Assembly (NCBI GenBank): GCA_016748015.1
Contig: JAAOMT010000597.1
Span: 324,351-388,350 of the forward strand
Direction of reading: 5' to 3'
From: Geosiphon pyriformis
Lineage: Eukaryota > Glomeromycota > Glomeromycetes > Archaeosporales > Geosiphonaceae
Length of the DNA stretch: 64,000 nt
The first letter of the stretch is position 1; every line of letters starts with the position of its first letter. The notes beneath the pieces were generated by a model. The model worked only from the letters and a program-made list of their open reading frames with translations. It had not been told where the DNA came from and searched no databases. The translations under genes and the position numbers were made by a program. Positions 1 to 12,702 of the stretch are shown here, piece by piece.

Positions 1-2550
1 AGTGTCTGTATTATTAAATAAAATAGTTTAGTTGTTTAGTATTATAGAATTTTTTGTAATTAGTTTTGGTAAACACAAATTATGTCTTTTTTTTTCTAGT
101 TTAACAAATAATATGTGTATTAATATAGATGTTTAGTGTTATCTTAACTGGCTTAAGTAATTGGCCACATGTAGTAAGAGCATAAATCATATTTAGTTTG
201 AATTATTTAGTTTATTTCTATATATTAGATAGTAATTAAACTTTACTTATTAATATTAATAAAAAAAAATGTTTTAATACTGCTTAAAAATTTAATTATA
301 GCCAAATTTTTTGTTATTTAAGTATTTTATATTATCAACTAAAAGCTTTTTTTTTAAAAAAAATATTATTTATTAAATTATAAAAAACTTTTTTAATTGG
401 TTTTTTTTTAAACATATTATTATTAAAAATAGCTGTTAATTTTATTACAAAAAAGTTATTTATTTAAAAAATTATAAAATATAAAAAAAAGTTTTTTTTA
501 TATATTTTTATGTAATTTTTAAAAAAAAATAGAATTGTTTTGTTATTATATAATTTATATATAATTTTGTAAATATTCAATGATATAATTTAAAATTTAA
601 ATAAAATATATTAATAATAATAAAAATATAATTTTAAATTTTATTATTTATTAATAAATATTAATTAAAATTTTTTGTTTTTATACTAATTTGGTATTTT
701 TGTTATAATAAATTGGTTTTAGTAAAATGATTTAAAAATTTTAAATTTTAATATAAAAAAAAACTTTTTTTCTCTTTTTAATTTTATAATTACAACCAAA
801 GCAAAAAGTTTTAAATATTATTGTTTTTATTATAACTAATAAAATTTTAATAAGAGAAAATTTCTTTGTTATTAAAGCAGCTAAATAAAATGTTTTAACA
901 ACTTTTTCTATAAATATTAATAATAAAAAGCTGTTTTTAATGACTTTTAAAATATTTTTTTTACTTTTGGCTAATGGTTTTTTTTTGTTAAAATTTTTTT
1001 CAAAAACACACTTAAATTAATTCCAATATTTTTTTTAAAAGCTTTAAAGTTTTTAATAACAAACTAATTAACAAATTGGTTTTTTTTATTTATTTTTTTA
1101 ATAATAATATTATTACTTTGTAAATGACTGAAAAAATTAAAAACTTTAAAAAACAGTAAAAGTTGTTTATATTTGCTATTGTATATTAAAATTTTTTATG
1201 GTTTTAGATAAAACTTTAGAAAATTTTTTTTTAATAGTAATTAGTTTTTTTTCTAATATAAGTAACAATAATAACAATATGTTTTTAAGATAAACCAAAA
1301 TTAATTATTATTGTATTATTAAATATAAGTGTTTTTTAACAAATTACTAGTTTTTAAAGCAAAACAATTTATTAAATTATCTAATTTTAAGAATTAAACT
1401 AATTAAATAGAAGTTAAATTAACTTTTTTTTTTTTTTTTTGGTATTATTTCTAATAATATTTAAGAAATAATTTTTAATTATCAAATAATTTTTAAGTAG
1501 ATGGTTTTATTTTGATATCTGATATTACTTTTAAAATTAAACTGGTCTTAATTATTTATTTATTTTATTTGCTGTTTGGTTTTATTAGATTTAAATTAGT
1601 TTTTAAAAACAATATTAAATTGTTTTGTATAGATTTTGTTTTTAAGACTTTTTTAATTATTGTTATTAAAATTTCTATTAGTAATTTTTTTTTTCTAATT
1701 ACACTTAAGATAATAAAATTTTCTGTAATAACTTTTGGTTTTTTATTTTTTATGTTTATATTTTATAATATTTCTCTTAGTATATTCTCTAATAATATTA
1801 AAAATACTTTTAATCTTTTGGTATTATTACTTTAATTAAATTAAAGTCTGTTGATTTGTGGTAATATATTATTATTAATTTTAAAAACTTTTTTTTTGTT
1901 GTTATTGTTTTTAATAATTGGTCTGTATTAATAAAAAAAACAATATTTATATACTTTTTTTTAACCAAAAAAGGATTATTATTTTAAAAAACACTTTTAA
2001 GACCAAGTTAATTAACTTTTTATTTGGCTGTATTGTTTTTAAAATTTAGTGATTTGATTTTTTAAGTTGGTAATCATATTTATTTTATTTTTTATTTTTC
2101 TAATTTTTATTATTATTAATATTTTATTGATGTAATATTTAAGTTTTATGAGTTTTTGTTATTATAAAAACTAGTATTTTATATAAGTATTATATCTGAT
2201 AAGAAACTTTTAAGTATTATTATTATTACAAATATTAAAATCTAGATTATTTTTTTAATTATAAAATATTATCATCTTTTTTTTTAAATTATTTGTTAAA
2301 TTTGCTATTGGTTCTAAACTTTTTGTTTTGTCTTTTATTAGTAAAAAATTCTATGTTAAAGCTTTTGTTTTTTTATTTTATTTTTGTTGTCTTTATGGTT
2401 GTTTTTATTATTAATTCTATAACCAAGTTCAGATTAGATTTTTTGAAGTCTTAAATTTTGGATTTGGTTTTTTTAATTAAATTTGTTATTAAACTAATTG
2501 ATGTTTTGATTATATTAATTACTACTTTTTTAAACACTTTTTTTTGCAAT
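1..2550. other. AT-rich, gene-free repeat decay
   Basis: Almost pure A/T with long homopolymers and no credible coding frame. The longest open frame (1512-1835, plus) is Phe/Ile/Leu-rich, as random AT-rich DNA gives. At about 150-285 a GGCCACATG..CATAAATCATATTTAG stretch resembles the 3' tail of the LINE that ends at 36643, so at least part is decayed LINE. The rest is probably old transposon sequence, but I cannot assign it to a family by eye. Confidence 0.6.
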
Positions 2551-3427
2551 TCTTACTTATAAATAAAAACACCAGAAAAAATAGAAAAAATAGATTATAA
2601 AATAAACCAATAGAAAAATAGTACTCAGTAAATAAGCATATTTTCAGAAAATTATGACATATTTTCAGAAATGTGCATATTTTTAAAGAATAAGCACATT
2701 TTTAAAAAATCACAGCAAATTTCCAAAAAATAGCATAGAAAAAAAGTAAAAATGTGTAGAATCTTATATAACATAAATTGTATATATATAGCAAAAGTAT
2801 TAAAAGCAAAAAAAACAACAGCAGCAAAAACAATAGTTAAAAATAAGTAATTATCTAATAATTTTTTTTTTAAAAAATAGTTTTTTATAACTTAAAATAG
2901 AATTATATTCATATTAATAAAAATATCTATTCTTATCTAATTTATATTGTCATTGCTTAATTAAAAAATATTAATTACTTTTGTACTATTAATAATCTAT
3001 GTTAATAAAATCTAATACTTAATTATACTAAACCAATAGTTCTTAATTATAACTATTGACAAGATACTAATTTTTTATTTTTTTTTATTTTTTTTTGTTT
3101 GTTTTCTTTTTTGTTTACTAATTAATTAAGAGATTAAGCATTAAACAATTGATATTAAAGATAGTCTGGTAAAAAATTCATAAAACAAAAGTAAGAAAAC
3201 TTAAGAATAATTTACTAGAAAGACATAATTATCAAAATAAACTGGCCATTATATTAAAGACAAAAATTAAAGAAAAATTATTAATTAAATTTCTGTTTAT
3301 TATACAAAAAATCCAATCAAAATTTTCAGACTTTAAAACTTTTAGAACTCACTATTATTAACAGCTATTAAACACTAAGTTGCAGATTTGTTATTTGTTT
3401 TAACACTTCAAATAATTATCTGTAATA
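2551..3427 (+). repeat. Solo LTR, family 2, AT-decayed, with a third cassette type
   Basis: Reads TCTTACTTAT...CTGTAATA, a decayed form of the TGTTAC...GTAACA ends of the family 2 LTRs, in the sense orientation on the plus strand. The 4 bp CAAT at 2547-2550 is repeated exactly at 3428-3431, a target-site duplication. A CCAAT motif lies near 2610. A tandem array of imperfect ~20-bp palindromic units (ATTTTCAGAAAAT type) fills 2636-2735, and a TATATATA box lies near 2785. Downstream sequence (about 3000-3080 and 3385-3427) aligns by eye with the reverse complement of 42000-42070 and 41607-41660. Its only open frame is noise that runs into the AAT microsatellite. Confidence 0.75.
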
Positions 3428-3567
3428 CAATATATATTGAGATTAAAAGTACAGTTTATAATATTATTAAAGATTATATATTTGTTTTTAATAAATATTT
3501 GTATAAAGTCAGTTTTAATTTAATTAAAATAAAAAATAAATGTGATATTAATTTTAATTTAATAGTA

Positions 3568-3606
<39 letters not shown>
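3568..3606. repeat. (AAT)n microsatellite
   Basis: Uninterrupted AAT trinucleotide run of about 13 units. It makes a short open frame ending in poly-Asn, which is not a gene. Confidence 0.95.
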
Positions 3607-3608
<2 letters not shown>

Positions 3609-3784
3609 GAAAAATATATTAAATAAAAATACTTATGTTGATTTAATGTTCTTTAATCTTCTAAAGTTAAACAAAATATAAATAAAATTGTTAAGTAATT
3701 AATTAATATTTTTATAAATAATAGAATTTTAATTATAATTATACATAAAATGTTTTTTCAAAATAGGTTTTTATTTGTAAATTC

Positions 3785-3925
3785 AATATAATTTAGCCTA
3801 AACTGAGCTTATGTCTAGTCATATGTAAAAAACAAGTAATTTATGCCTAATTTAGAATACTTTTAGAGATTATATTGTATTAAACTGTGTTTGGATTTGC
3901 ACATTAAATAAAAATAAAAATAAAT
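3785..3925 (+). repeat. LINE 3'-tail relic
   Basis: GAGCTTATGTCTAG..CATATG..TTTATGCCTAATTTAGA..TGTATTAAACTGTGTTTGGA followed by AAATAAAAATAAA matches, with AT-biased changes, the 3' tail of the LINE at about 36515-36640. A second weaker copy of the same pattern lies at about 3960-4060. No LINE coding sequence is recognisable upstream, so these look like 5'-truncated or fully decayed insertions. Confidence 0.6.
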
Positions 3926-4298
3926 TAAATTTGAATAATTTAATATTATTTATAAAATATATTGTTAATTACATGTATCAAGTACATAATTTATGTCTAA
4001 TTAATATTTGGTTGTTGTATTGTACTAAATAACAAATAAACTTTATTTGTAAATAATATATTGTATTTAAAAATATACAAACTATTATTATTTTTTAAGC
4101 TGGTTAAGGTAATAAAAATATTAAATATATTAAAATAAGTTTTTCAACAATTTAAACAAAATTATATTGTAATTTAAAAAATGAAAACCTTTTTTATATT
4201 TTTATAATTTACTTTATAATATATTTTATGCACAATTTGTTTGATTTTTTTGATTTTTTCTACATAGTATCTTAAAAATACATCACATCAAGCTAAAT

Positions 4299-5615
4299 TC
4301 ATTCATTAATTCCTCTATTTGGGAGTATAAATAAATTTTTGCTTCTTTCTCTGTTCTCTAGTGACACATCCAAATTACTTTTCTTCCACCGTGCAATTAG
4401 CCTCGTCTTCCGATTGAGCTCGCACAATACCTCCTTTGTCGCGCCCAGCTTCTGCTTGAGGCCCTTCAGGACGAGGTATGCCAATTCAACGCTCCCAAGA
4501 TCTCCACGATAAGATGGAAGGAGAGTTTTGTGCGTCAAGACCAAATGAAATAAGCCGCCTGCAGCGGCGAGCGCGTACACCCTGAGCTTGCGACCTAATT
4601 TCTAGTTATTCAATAATCATACACTTATAAACAGCAACTACAATAATTAAATCAAATTACAATACTTACCAACCACCCACCAGACCAATTCAGTCGTGTC
4701 CATTCCTACTAATTGATCTTCGGCAAACGCCCACAGGTCCCGGGAGTTCCAATGCCAATTTGAGGGTGTGAACTCACTCTTTGGATCGCGGGCACTCTGG
4801 AAGACCTCCAGACACCTCCACGCAGTCGACGATTCGGTTCCAATTGAGGTTCTAGAACTCAATCATCGCATCGACCTCGTATTCGACTCGCGCACGATCA
4901 TTTGGATCTCTTCCTCTATTTCGACGTACTCTTTCCAACGATTGCTCTCCACTAATTTTATTAAATCATCGAATCATACCATTTTTTGCATAAGGGCAAG
5001 CCGCTGACTACATACTCACTATTTCACCCAATACTGGTCATCTGTTCGGATCGTCACGTCCAGCAGAGGAACGACATTGCGATTCAGATACTCGACCTCG
5101 AAAGAATCGTTCTTCTTTGGCATCACCACGGAATCAAGCCTGGAAGGAGATGCACAAACATCAAATACGATTATACCAACTAATTATATCAAAACTTACA
5201 TGCGGCTGACGAGTTTTTTGAGAACTTTCTCTTCCCTTGTCACCACTGAGACGTTATCAACGTCTTCCGCCTACAAGATAAAATGTTAACATATTGATTA
5301 CCCTCAGGAGGGAGTCAAAATATTCTGCCTCCTCTCGGAAAGCTTCGGAATATCGAAATGCATCTCCTTTGGAAGCAGAGGAAGAAAATCAGCCAGGGGC
5401 CGTGAAAACCGGGAGACATTCCCGTCCATTCTATGGGTTTGCGATCGAAATATTTGTGTCTCGTGTACTGGAAGGATGATATGAACTGTGTTAAGTGGAT
5501 GGAGTGAAGCGTCCGTCACGGGCAAAAAGAAAGGAAACTTATCGTGGCTGATTGTGAAAAAATGCTGGTGGAGAAAAACGCGAAAATAATGCTGCAGCAC
5601 GCCTACATAATATTA
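4299..5615 (-). pseudogene. Unrecognised spliced gene with broken frame
   Basis: I do not recognise the product. Base composition is clearly richer in G+C than the AT desert to its left. On the minus strand several good introns are visible: a 31-bp one ending at about 5279, a GTAAG..CCAG one at about 5136-5199, a GTGAG..TTAG one at about 4954-5021, and a GTAAG..CTAG one at about 4601-4669. Exon pieces read in order include MDGNVSRFSRPLADFLPLLP, EEAEYFDSLLRAEDVDNVSV, EVEYLNRNVVPLLDVTIRTD, VEIEEEIQMIVRESNTRSM, WHWNSRDLWAFAEDQLVGMD and a last exon beginning VYALAAAGGLFHLVLTHKTL and ending at 4299. However, the frames do not join across about 5340 and 4940, and a TGA follows RSM. Either the gene is dead or the sequence has indels there. 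It could be an effector-like or transposon-derived gene; nothing visible decides this. Confidence 0.5.
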
Positions 5616-5639
5616 AATTTATTTATATACTATAATAAT

Positions 5640-5998
5640 ATTTACAACATTAATGTTTTTGATTTAATACTGATCAATCAAAGTGGATAGAACATGACTT
5701 TATAATTGATATTAATTTTCGCCGAAAGATCCACTCATTTTTAATCCCCTGAATTAATTTTATCCATAGCAAAAGGCCACAACAGAATATTAGGTGTCTA
5801 AATTAGATATGGGATGTTCTGAACTTGATCAAAAAGCGTTGAGTGTCTAGAGTAACATATCGAGAATCATAATGAGTGTATCAGGAAGGGCATCCTTTAG
5901 TGGCTTTGTGTGCGTCTACATCATCCTGATTTTTAAATAACTAGATAAGATAGGATGCCTTGGTTAGGTTTCAACGAGACACCCTACAAATATTTATA
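5640..5998. other. Intergenic, no feature seen
   Basis: Mixed-composition DNA between the broken gene and the 3' end of the RBR ligase gene. I see no open frame, RNA gene or repeat. Confidence 0.5.
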
Positions 5999-8900
5999 TC
6001 AGAGAGAAATCAAAATTTCACTAACCTTATCACCTTTTTTGTGGAGTGAAAAGAAATGGAGAAAAAGATTAAGAAAAATTATAGCATTTTCAAAATCAAA
6101 GAACATTCATTTAGCAAACTTACAGCAATAAAAGACCTCATGTCGCTGAGTCGTATTTAAATGCTGTTCAAGAGCTAGAAGAGAATACTTTAATAGTAAA
6201 TTCAACTAATACAATTTTTAGGTTCAAGATAAAATACCTTTTATATCAGCAAACTCTTGATTGCAGTAACCACATTTTTTATTTGTAATAATCGCTTGAA
6301 GCCAATTGCTCACGCGTATAGACCGATATTTCCGAAATCTTTGATAAAGACCAGTAAGATCGAAAGTTAAATGACGGTTGAATGGTGGGACAGGTGCTAC
6401 TCGATTTGGAGGTGGGACAGGTGCTATTCGATTTGGAGGTGGGGCAACTACCCGATTTGGAGGTGGGACAGCTGCTACTCGATTTGGAAGTGGGGCAACT
6501 ACCCGATTTGGAGGTGGGACAGCTGCTACTCGATTTGGAAGTGGAATAGCTGGATGTTGGACAGGTCTTCGAGGTGGAATTACAAATCTTTCTTCCTTCT
6601 CATCGTCATCTTCAGAATCTGTTTCGTAACGATTATCACGTTCATATTCTTCTTCGGAATCGGTTTCATTTGATGAAGCATCGTCATCGTATTGTACTAG
6701 CATTTAGAGAATTTATGTAAATCAAACGAGTACTTATCCCAATAACCCAGGCCATTTGCTTGGTTACCATAAGCATATCCCTGATGACCAAATCCTAAAG
6801 GCCTAAAAGGACCAACTGGATTTTGGGGCGCTCGGTTACGATTACGTTCCTAAAGGTTTGGAGGAATTTATTTTATGTAAAATTATAATCCAGTTGACCT
6901 ATATCACAAGTTTAAAGAATTACCTCCAGTAGCATCTGCTCGTCCCATAGGTCACATTTTTGACTACAGCTTTCAGCTTTTTTATCCCAAACATTTCCAC
7001 ATTTATAGCAACTGTAGAGAGGTAGGAAGTGAAAATTTTGATTTTCCAACTCTCATTAATCATTATGAAAATGCTGCCAATCATAACAAAATCTTATTAT
7101 TACACTCACAACTCAGTTTTACACCGGCAGGTGATGTGATTGCATCCAGTAAAGAGCTCAACAATTGTTCGACAACTAGGACAACGGCGCCATTTTTCAT
7201 TTTCTGCCATTTGTAGAACAATTCGATCCTCAGGACTACGTTCTTCTGGAGGCAATGCCTGGAATTGTTGACAAGTGAGACCTGAAAGTAAGAGAGGATA
7301 ATTTATATATAATGAAATTATTTTAAAAAAACATCTATTTTTGAAAATGAAATATCCTAACCATATACCTGAATGCCAGGTCACATGACATGACGGACAG
7401 AATGTGACTCGACATAAGGGACAGTCGATAGGGGTATTCTGTTGTCCCAAAGGAGCATCCCAATCAATAGCAATGCTACATTTTTTGTTGGCACAATAAA
7501 CCTATAAAGTTCATAATTCCCATTTTCATAAATCAAAATTTAATGTTTCAAATAAATAGAAATAGAAATATATACCTTATTCTTCATGGTTGACTCGGCA
7601 AACTTGCCATTCCATAAAATCATTCCATTTTTACCCAAAGCCTTTTCGGCTATCCTTTCGGATATTTCAGCAGTACAATTTAAATTTAAAGGACATCTGA
7701 TAGGAAATTCGACAACTTGTTCTCCCAAACGCGAGTTGAGGAAATTTCCCATGCAAGTTAAACAAAACCCATGAGAACAAGAGAGGATCACCCCAAAGTT
7801 AGCATCTAAGCTACTTGAAGCCATCCCATCAAGATTCCCTGAAAGAGGAAAAGTTGAAAATGCTGTATAACAAGCTTGACATTCGTATTCACTTCTACGA
7901 AAAGTTTTCGGGGATTGAGGATAATTCGTCGTGGAAGAATTACTTTCGTAGTTATCTTTGCCTTTTCCTTTTCCAATGTCATTAAGTTCAAAATGAACAG
8001 CTTGAAAAAAAAGGCAATCATGAAAATCGGGGAAAATATCAATGTTCTTATGCACAACAAACCAATAGGTTCGTATAACTTACATGTATTGTGCTACATA
8101 TATATATGTTAGATGGTCTGGTTAGAATTCAAATTGATTAATTTGATCACTTGAGATAACATGTAATAACTTACTAGCTCATCTGATAAATCTACATCTT
8201 GGAGAAAAATCCTAGAAGAGTCTTCATCCTATTATGAAAAAATTCCTCAGTTATTGTAGTTGGAATTGAGAGGTCATTATGTAATTTATTTCGATAGCAG
8301 AATATGAGACCTCTAGAACTTCATCGATATCGTATCCTTCTTCGTCATATCTCTGAAGTTTTTGTGCGAACTTTTATAAAGTAGAGACGTATGTAAGTTA
8401 ACTTGATTTTATCCAAAATTTGCCAACTCTGATATCCTCTAATGACCTGGTAATCCGTTTTTTCTTGTGTTGATCTCTGTTTGGCAAGTTTGTGATCAGA
8501 TACATTTCTCATCTGAGCTGCTTGGATAGCCATTGTCTTGGCGAGACTTATATCTTCCTCTTCTAGCATATCCCAAGAGATGTCCGTCGGGAAGGGAGAG
8601 GTGCTGGTATGTTTGCCAGTTTCTTTTTTTGTCCATGACTTGCTGTTATTAGCTCCTTGAATTGTTTTACTTGCTTCAATTGCTTCCAAAAGCTTAAAAG
8701 AGAAGGGGAAAACTTAATTGAAATATGCAACTTCACCTTTAGTCCCAAGTCCTAATCATTTAAAAAATTACCTGAAGGTGTGCAGCGAATTCCACATCGC
8801 GCTTTAGAGAAGGAGAGAAGATTTGTTGTGATTTTGTTATCAAATTTAAAGATATTCTTGAGAAACCTTCACGGTTTCTACCTCAAAATCAGCCATTAAT

Positions 8901-9028
8901 TCAAGCACCCCAGCCAGCTGCCACAAATCATCGTCAGATTGGGAATCCGAGGTTGTTTTTACTGGGAAAGGAGATGACGAAATTGGCGTCGAAGCCACTG
9001 AAGAACCATAATTACTTTGGTATGACAT
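5999..9028 (-). CDS. RBR-type (RING-IBR-RING) E3 ubiquitin ligase with C-terminal C2H2 finger
   Basis: RBR ligases take ubiquitin from E2 onto a RING2 cysteine and pass it to substrates. My model has 14 exons: 9028-8882, 8801-8772, 8692-8447, 8370-8311, 8228-8175, 8093-8084, 8000-7576, 7501-7369, 7281-7110, 7011-6924, 6849-6768, 6696-6238, 6174-6124, 6033-5999. They sum to 1992 nt (663 aa) with all phases consistent. RING1 is seen in CQACYTAFSTFP and CSHGFCLTCMG; the IBR in VYCANKKC and CPLCRVTFCPSCHVTWH; RING2 in CPSCRTIVEL, TGCNHITCRCKTEFCYKCG, where the Cys of TGCNH is the expected ubiquitin acceptor. An acidic stretch, a PPPNRVA-type repeat and a final C2H2 (CGYCNQEF..LEQHLNTTQRH) follow. 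Donors at 8881 and 8446 are weak, and the last exon is the least certain (reading through gives a stop at 6107). Confidence 0.9.
6372..6570 (-). repeat. In-gene Pro/Asn repeat (PPPNRVA units)
   Basis: About eight degenerate ~24-bp units encode alternations of P-P-P-N-R-V-A/V in the RBR ligase between the acidic stretch and the C2H2 finger. The repeat also opens long antisense frames on the plus strand (Trp/Arg- and Gly/Thr-rich), which I treat as artefacts. It is likely disordered and length-variable between strains. Confidence 0.8.
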
Positions 9029-9869
9029 TTTGGTTTTTTAGGCAAGAAAAATCTGATTGATAATTTAAAGTTTCCAGCTGCGCGAAGTTTCTCAGATGGC
9101 AACAATAAATAGCGCGTCAATGTGAAACACTCGATTTTATTCTTTGAAAAACAGAAAGATCACCGCGTATTATGAGATCACGTTACTCTACCAAATATTA
9201 TAAAAGTTTTGATTCGCGTTTTCTATAAGATCAACCTTGTTTACATCTAAAAAAACAAAGGATTGTTCCTATTTCATCCTCAGATACTAAGTTGTCGATT
9301 AAAATTATGATTCCTACGGGATGGAAGGAGATTTGTTGTTGATATAAAAAAGGAAAAATGTCAGCTTTTGAGACACCTGTCTTTAAAAAAAATGCAGATC
9401 TGAAAAAATTACTAAGTTAGCATGAAAATCGAAAAGAAAAATGTAAGCGTGATTGGTGCGGAGGAATTAAATTTTGACCTCAAGTATAGGAGCCATCTAA
9501 ACTTCTTCAATAGGTTTGCTCTCTTTATCAATGTCCGTGATGAAAACCTTATTGTTAACTCCTTTTCCATTTCGATTCGATAATGCATTGTACCGATTCA
9601 TTAAAAGAGCAACTATATTTATACGATTTGTTGATTTCCAAATAGAAACCACCATGGGCAAATTGTGATCGAAGCTACTTTCTCGGAGAAGCTTTTTGAC
9701 CAGCCCTTAGCCTCTTTTTATTCGAGCTACCACCCACACCTTCTGGAATCCCTCTCTTTTCTATATTAAATGATTGAGAAGCAACGTATCTGTTTGTCAG
9801 ATTGAATAATCACGAAATTCACCTAGATCTAATAACAAATCAACAAACATTTAAAAGTATATATATACA
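9029..9869. other. Intergenic, promoter side of the RBR gene
   Basis: Holds the upstream region of the RBR gene and the 3' flank of the LIM-binding gene. A short plus-strand frame at 9358-9420 (starts MSAFETPVFKKNADLKKLLS, then TAG, then continues HENRKEKCKRDWCGGIKF to 9477) looks protein-like but is interrupted and has no visible continuation. I did not call it. Confidence 0.4.
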
Positions 9870-11566
9870 TTATCGCTTTCGCTTACCAGCTAGATTTGGA
9901 GATTGGGGATTCAGCTTTTGGTGTGGAGAACCTATTGTAACATTGCTTGTATTAGAGCCAGAAGGAGAAGGTGTTGGATTTGGTGTTGGAGCTTGAATAT
10001 CATTTGAAATTGGTGTGGCAGAAGTGCCAATCAAGCTAGAATGTTCATTTTTGATTTCATTCTCAATTTTAATATTTGTTTCAGATGGCCTAGAGACCAT
10101 TCGTAAGTTAAGATTGGAAGGGTGCCGGGATTCTACTATAAAGCGAAAGGCCTCTATGGAAATAAAAAATTCTAAGTTTATATTTCATAAAACGATTTTA
10201 AGATGACAATGAATTATAACTTACGTCTAGGTCCTAATTGGCGTTGTACAGCCATTGATATGATTTCTTGCATTAGATCAACACCATCAGCAACCTGTGG
10301 TTGAGAGATATGAAGAATCGAAAGGAAAAAAATGATAAAAAACATTTTGCTTTAACAAATACCTCTATACATCTCATTGTTTTTTGTGGGATTCCATAAT
10401 CGTTTACAAGTGATTCGTCATTCCTTTGTATAGCATTTGGGATGTGAGGACGTGGTATATACTCTCGGAATATTTTTGTTTTGAATTCAAAACTATTTAT
10501 TTTTGATGTTTGATTAAACATTACTATCAAATGCCCTGAATGGACGACCTAGAAAAAATTTATGAATGTGCATGACTGAGAGAGGGTAATAGACCCGCAT
10601 TACAATTTGTCTTAATTTGACGATACCTGTGACCCATTTTCATAGTGATATACCATTGAAGCTTTAGGACAATCTAATCTGCATCCATTATTAATAGTTT
10701 GTTCTTTGGGACTTCCCAATATCAGTTGTATACTAGTCACACCCGATTCAAAAAATGTTTGATAAAATCTTGGTATTACCGGATATTTTAATTCTAAATT
10801 GCGCAAAGAGTGAAATCAAGGATTCATCAAGATATTAAACATTTGGAAACAGAAAATAGAGATTTCACAAACCAAAATTTGATCATACCGAAAAGCTTTT
10901 GGTCTCCCAACCGGTTATTCCATAAACTACAACTCATCCAAACATCTTCAGCAAAAAAAAATTGAGCAAACACTTTCCAGTATTGAATATCATCTTTTCT
11001 ATGATGCTGATGAGGAAAATAAGTATAATAAAATTATAAAAAGTACAAGAAAAAGGTGTTCAACCTTATTTTCTCAAAAAATTACATACCATCCCCAATA
11101 AATTATTTCCATCATTCGCTAAATATTCTCCAAAGAGTAATAATAGCATTATATAACCACCAGGGAGTTGCCTGTAAGGGTTAAATTTTTATTTAATAAC
11201 ACGGTTTGTTAATATTTCACACACAAAATTTCTGGAAATTTTGAAAAAAGCCAGAATATATTATGGGCTTTTCATGGATCAACATTAAATGAAAAAATAT
11301 AGGTGAGCCTTATATTATAGTACATACTTTAGCACAGGATTTGGGATCGCGCGTAATGGGATTGTAAGTCTAGGATTGTTATTCATTGCCATCATACTCG
11401 CGGGCATGTAGGCATTTGGATTTATTGACGGGTGAACTCCAGCCTGCGCCATAGCTGCTATTTGCGCTTGATTTGCTATTACCCGCGGTGCATTATTGAA
11501 CCCAAAAAAATTTGGCATACCGATCGTTTGTTGTGGAAGGTATCCGGTTGGATTAAAGTTCGCCAT
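9870..11566 (-). CDS. LIM-domain-binding protein (LDB1/NLI/SEUSS-like)
   Basis: LDB proteins are nuclear adaptors that dimerise and bridge DNA-binding factors. Seven exons, 11566-11328, 11171-11090, 11006-10889, 10793-10627, 10548-10363, 10294-10225 and 10153-9870, sum to 1146 nt (381 aa), with GT-AG introns and consistent phases. The conserved LDB block is clear and in order: LPGGYIMLLLLFGEYLA, IQYWKVFAQFFFAEDVW followed by SCSLWNNR, VIPRFYQTFFESGVTSIQLI, PKASMVYHYENGSQ, HSGHLIVMF, FEFKTKIFREYIPR and, at its end, DYGIPQKTMRCIE. The N-terminus is Ala/Met/Asn/Pro-rich and the C-terminus Pro/Ser/Asn-rich, ending in a basic KRKR that could be a nuclear signal. No LIM-homeodomain partner lies in the window. 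The start is the only Met upstream of the conserved block in frame. Confidence 0.93.
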
Positions 11567-12702
11567 TGAAAAGCGTTATATTTCTGAAAAGTTGAAGATT
11601 TGAGGTATTACTTGGCTAGAAACTCGGCGTAAAATAAATATAAACTATGTTGTGGGGAAAGGGAAATTGGGTCATTACTATTGAGATAGGCATCATTCAT
11701 GTAACACATATATGTGTCATTAGGGATATTTTCAATATATTCTAACTACCCCTCAATTCCTGATAAATCAAAATGTCAATAGGAGCACTTATAATGCTTC
11801 AACGGCTCTTACTAGCCAAAATCCAAATAATGTGGTAATTCATATAATTTTGATTACGCTTTTTTCCTTCAATTATCTCAGGTGGCTTCGATCAATGTCA
11901 AGACTATTCTATTTTTTCTCAGCCCATATAATGATCTCAAATTCATAAACATCAACTTTTGCTAGAATATGCAAGAAAACTGAAGACCAAAATGTAAGTA
12001 ATTATAAGGTTTAAATGATATTTCCTAATTGGATTAATTAGCTTTGACGCTCTTTTCCATATTCGAGTTCCCATATAAGAAATAGCTATGTGGGGTAATC
12101 CTCTTGATGAATAATTAAACAATTAATACTAATGTAGCAATCGTGGCCTATAGGTAAAAATTTATCGTTTTACTCTTTCATGCAGAACCATTTTAGGTTC
12201 AGTGTAGCTATCGCTGTCAATTTGCTGTCATTATCATGAAAGAAAAGAACACCAGCAACCCATGAATAGATTTTCTAAAATTGTATAATCAAAGTTATTA
12301 TGCTAACTCAATGGAAGATGATCCGAGAGGATATGAATAGGAGGTAAGATTTTGTTAGTCAGATTTTGGTAAAAATACAGATATTCATTATATATGATCT
12401 AGAAATGAAAATGCAACTGATTTGAATTCAATTAAGTTATTATACAAATCTGGTTAATGACCTGCGAATCTCTTTCATTTGGCTGTTTGGTTTCGATTAA
12501 TTGTATAATTGCAAGGGGAATTGAAAAGATTTTTCCTTAGCCACTGTGACGCCTTCAAAATTCGCATGAAAATATGATCAAACACTTGAGTCACTTACAT
12601 TTAGGTTTCCCGATGAAGTCCTTTCAGTATAATACAAATGTCGAGCAGCATGAAAGAATAAGTTGCCTCAGCAAACCCATATTTGAATGAAGAAATGACT
12701 AT
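11567..12702. other. Intergenic, no feature seen
   Basis: About 1.1 kb between the LIM-binding gene start and the phosphatase stop. No open frame of useful length on either strand and no repeat that I can see. Probably the promoter of the LIM-binding gene plus the phosphatase 3' flank. Confidence 0.5.

Noticed and set aside
1512-1835. 107-codon Phe/Ile/Leu-rich frame
   Set aside because: Lies in nearly pure A/T decay; codon content is what random AT-rich DNA gives.
3388-3609. 73-codon frame ending in poly-Asn
   Set aside because: It starts inside the solo LTR and ends in the AAT microsatellite; composition noise.
6371-6673. Trp/Tyr/Arg- and Gly/Thr-rich plus-strand open frames
   Set aside because: They are antisense reads of the PPPNRVA repeat in the RBR ligase.
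9358-9477. Short protein-like plus-strand text MSAFETPVFKKNADLKKLLS, stop, HENRKEKCKRDWCGGIKF
   Set aside because: Interrupted by TAG, no convincing splice continuation and no recognised family.
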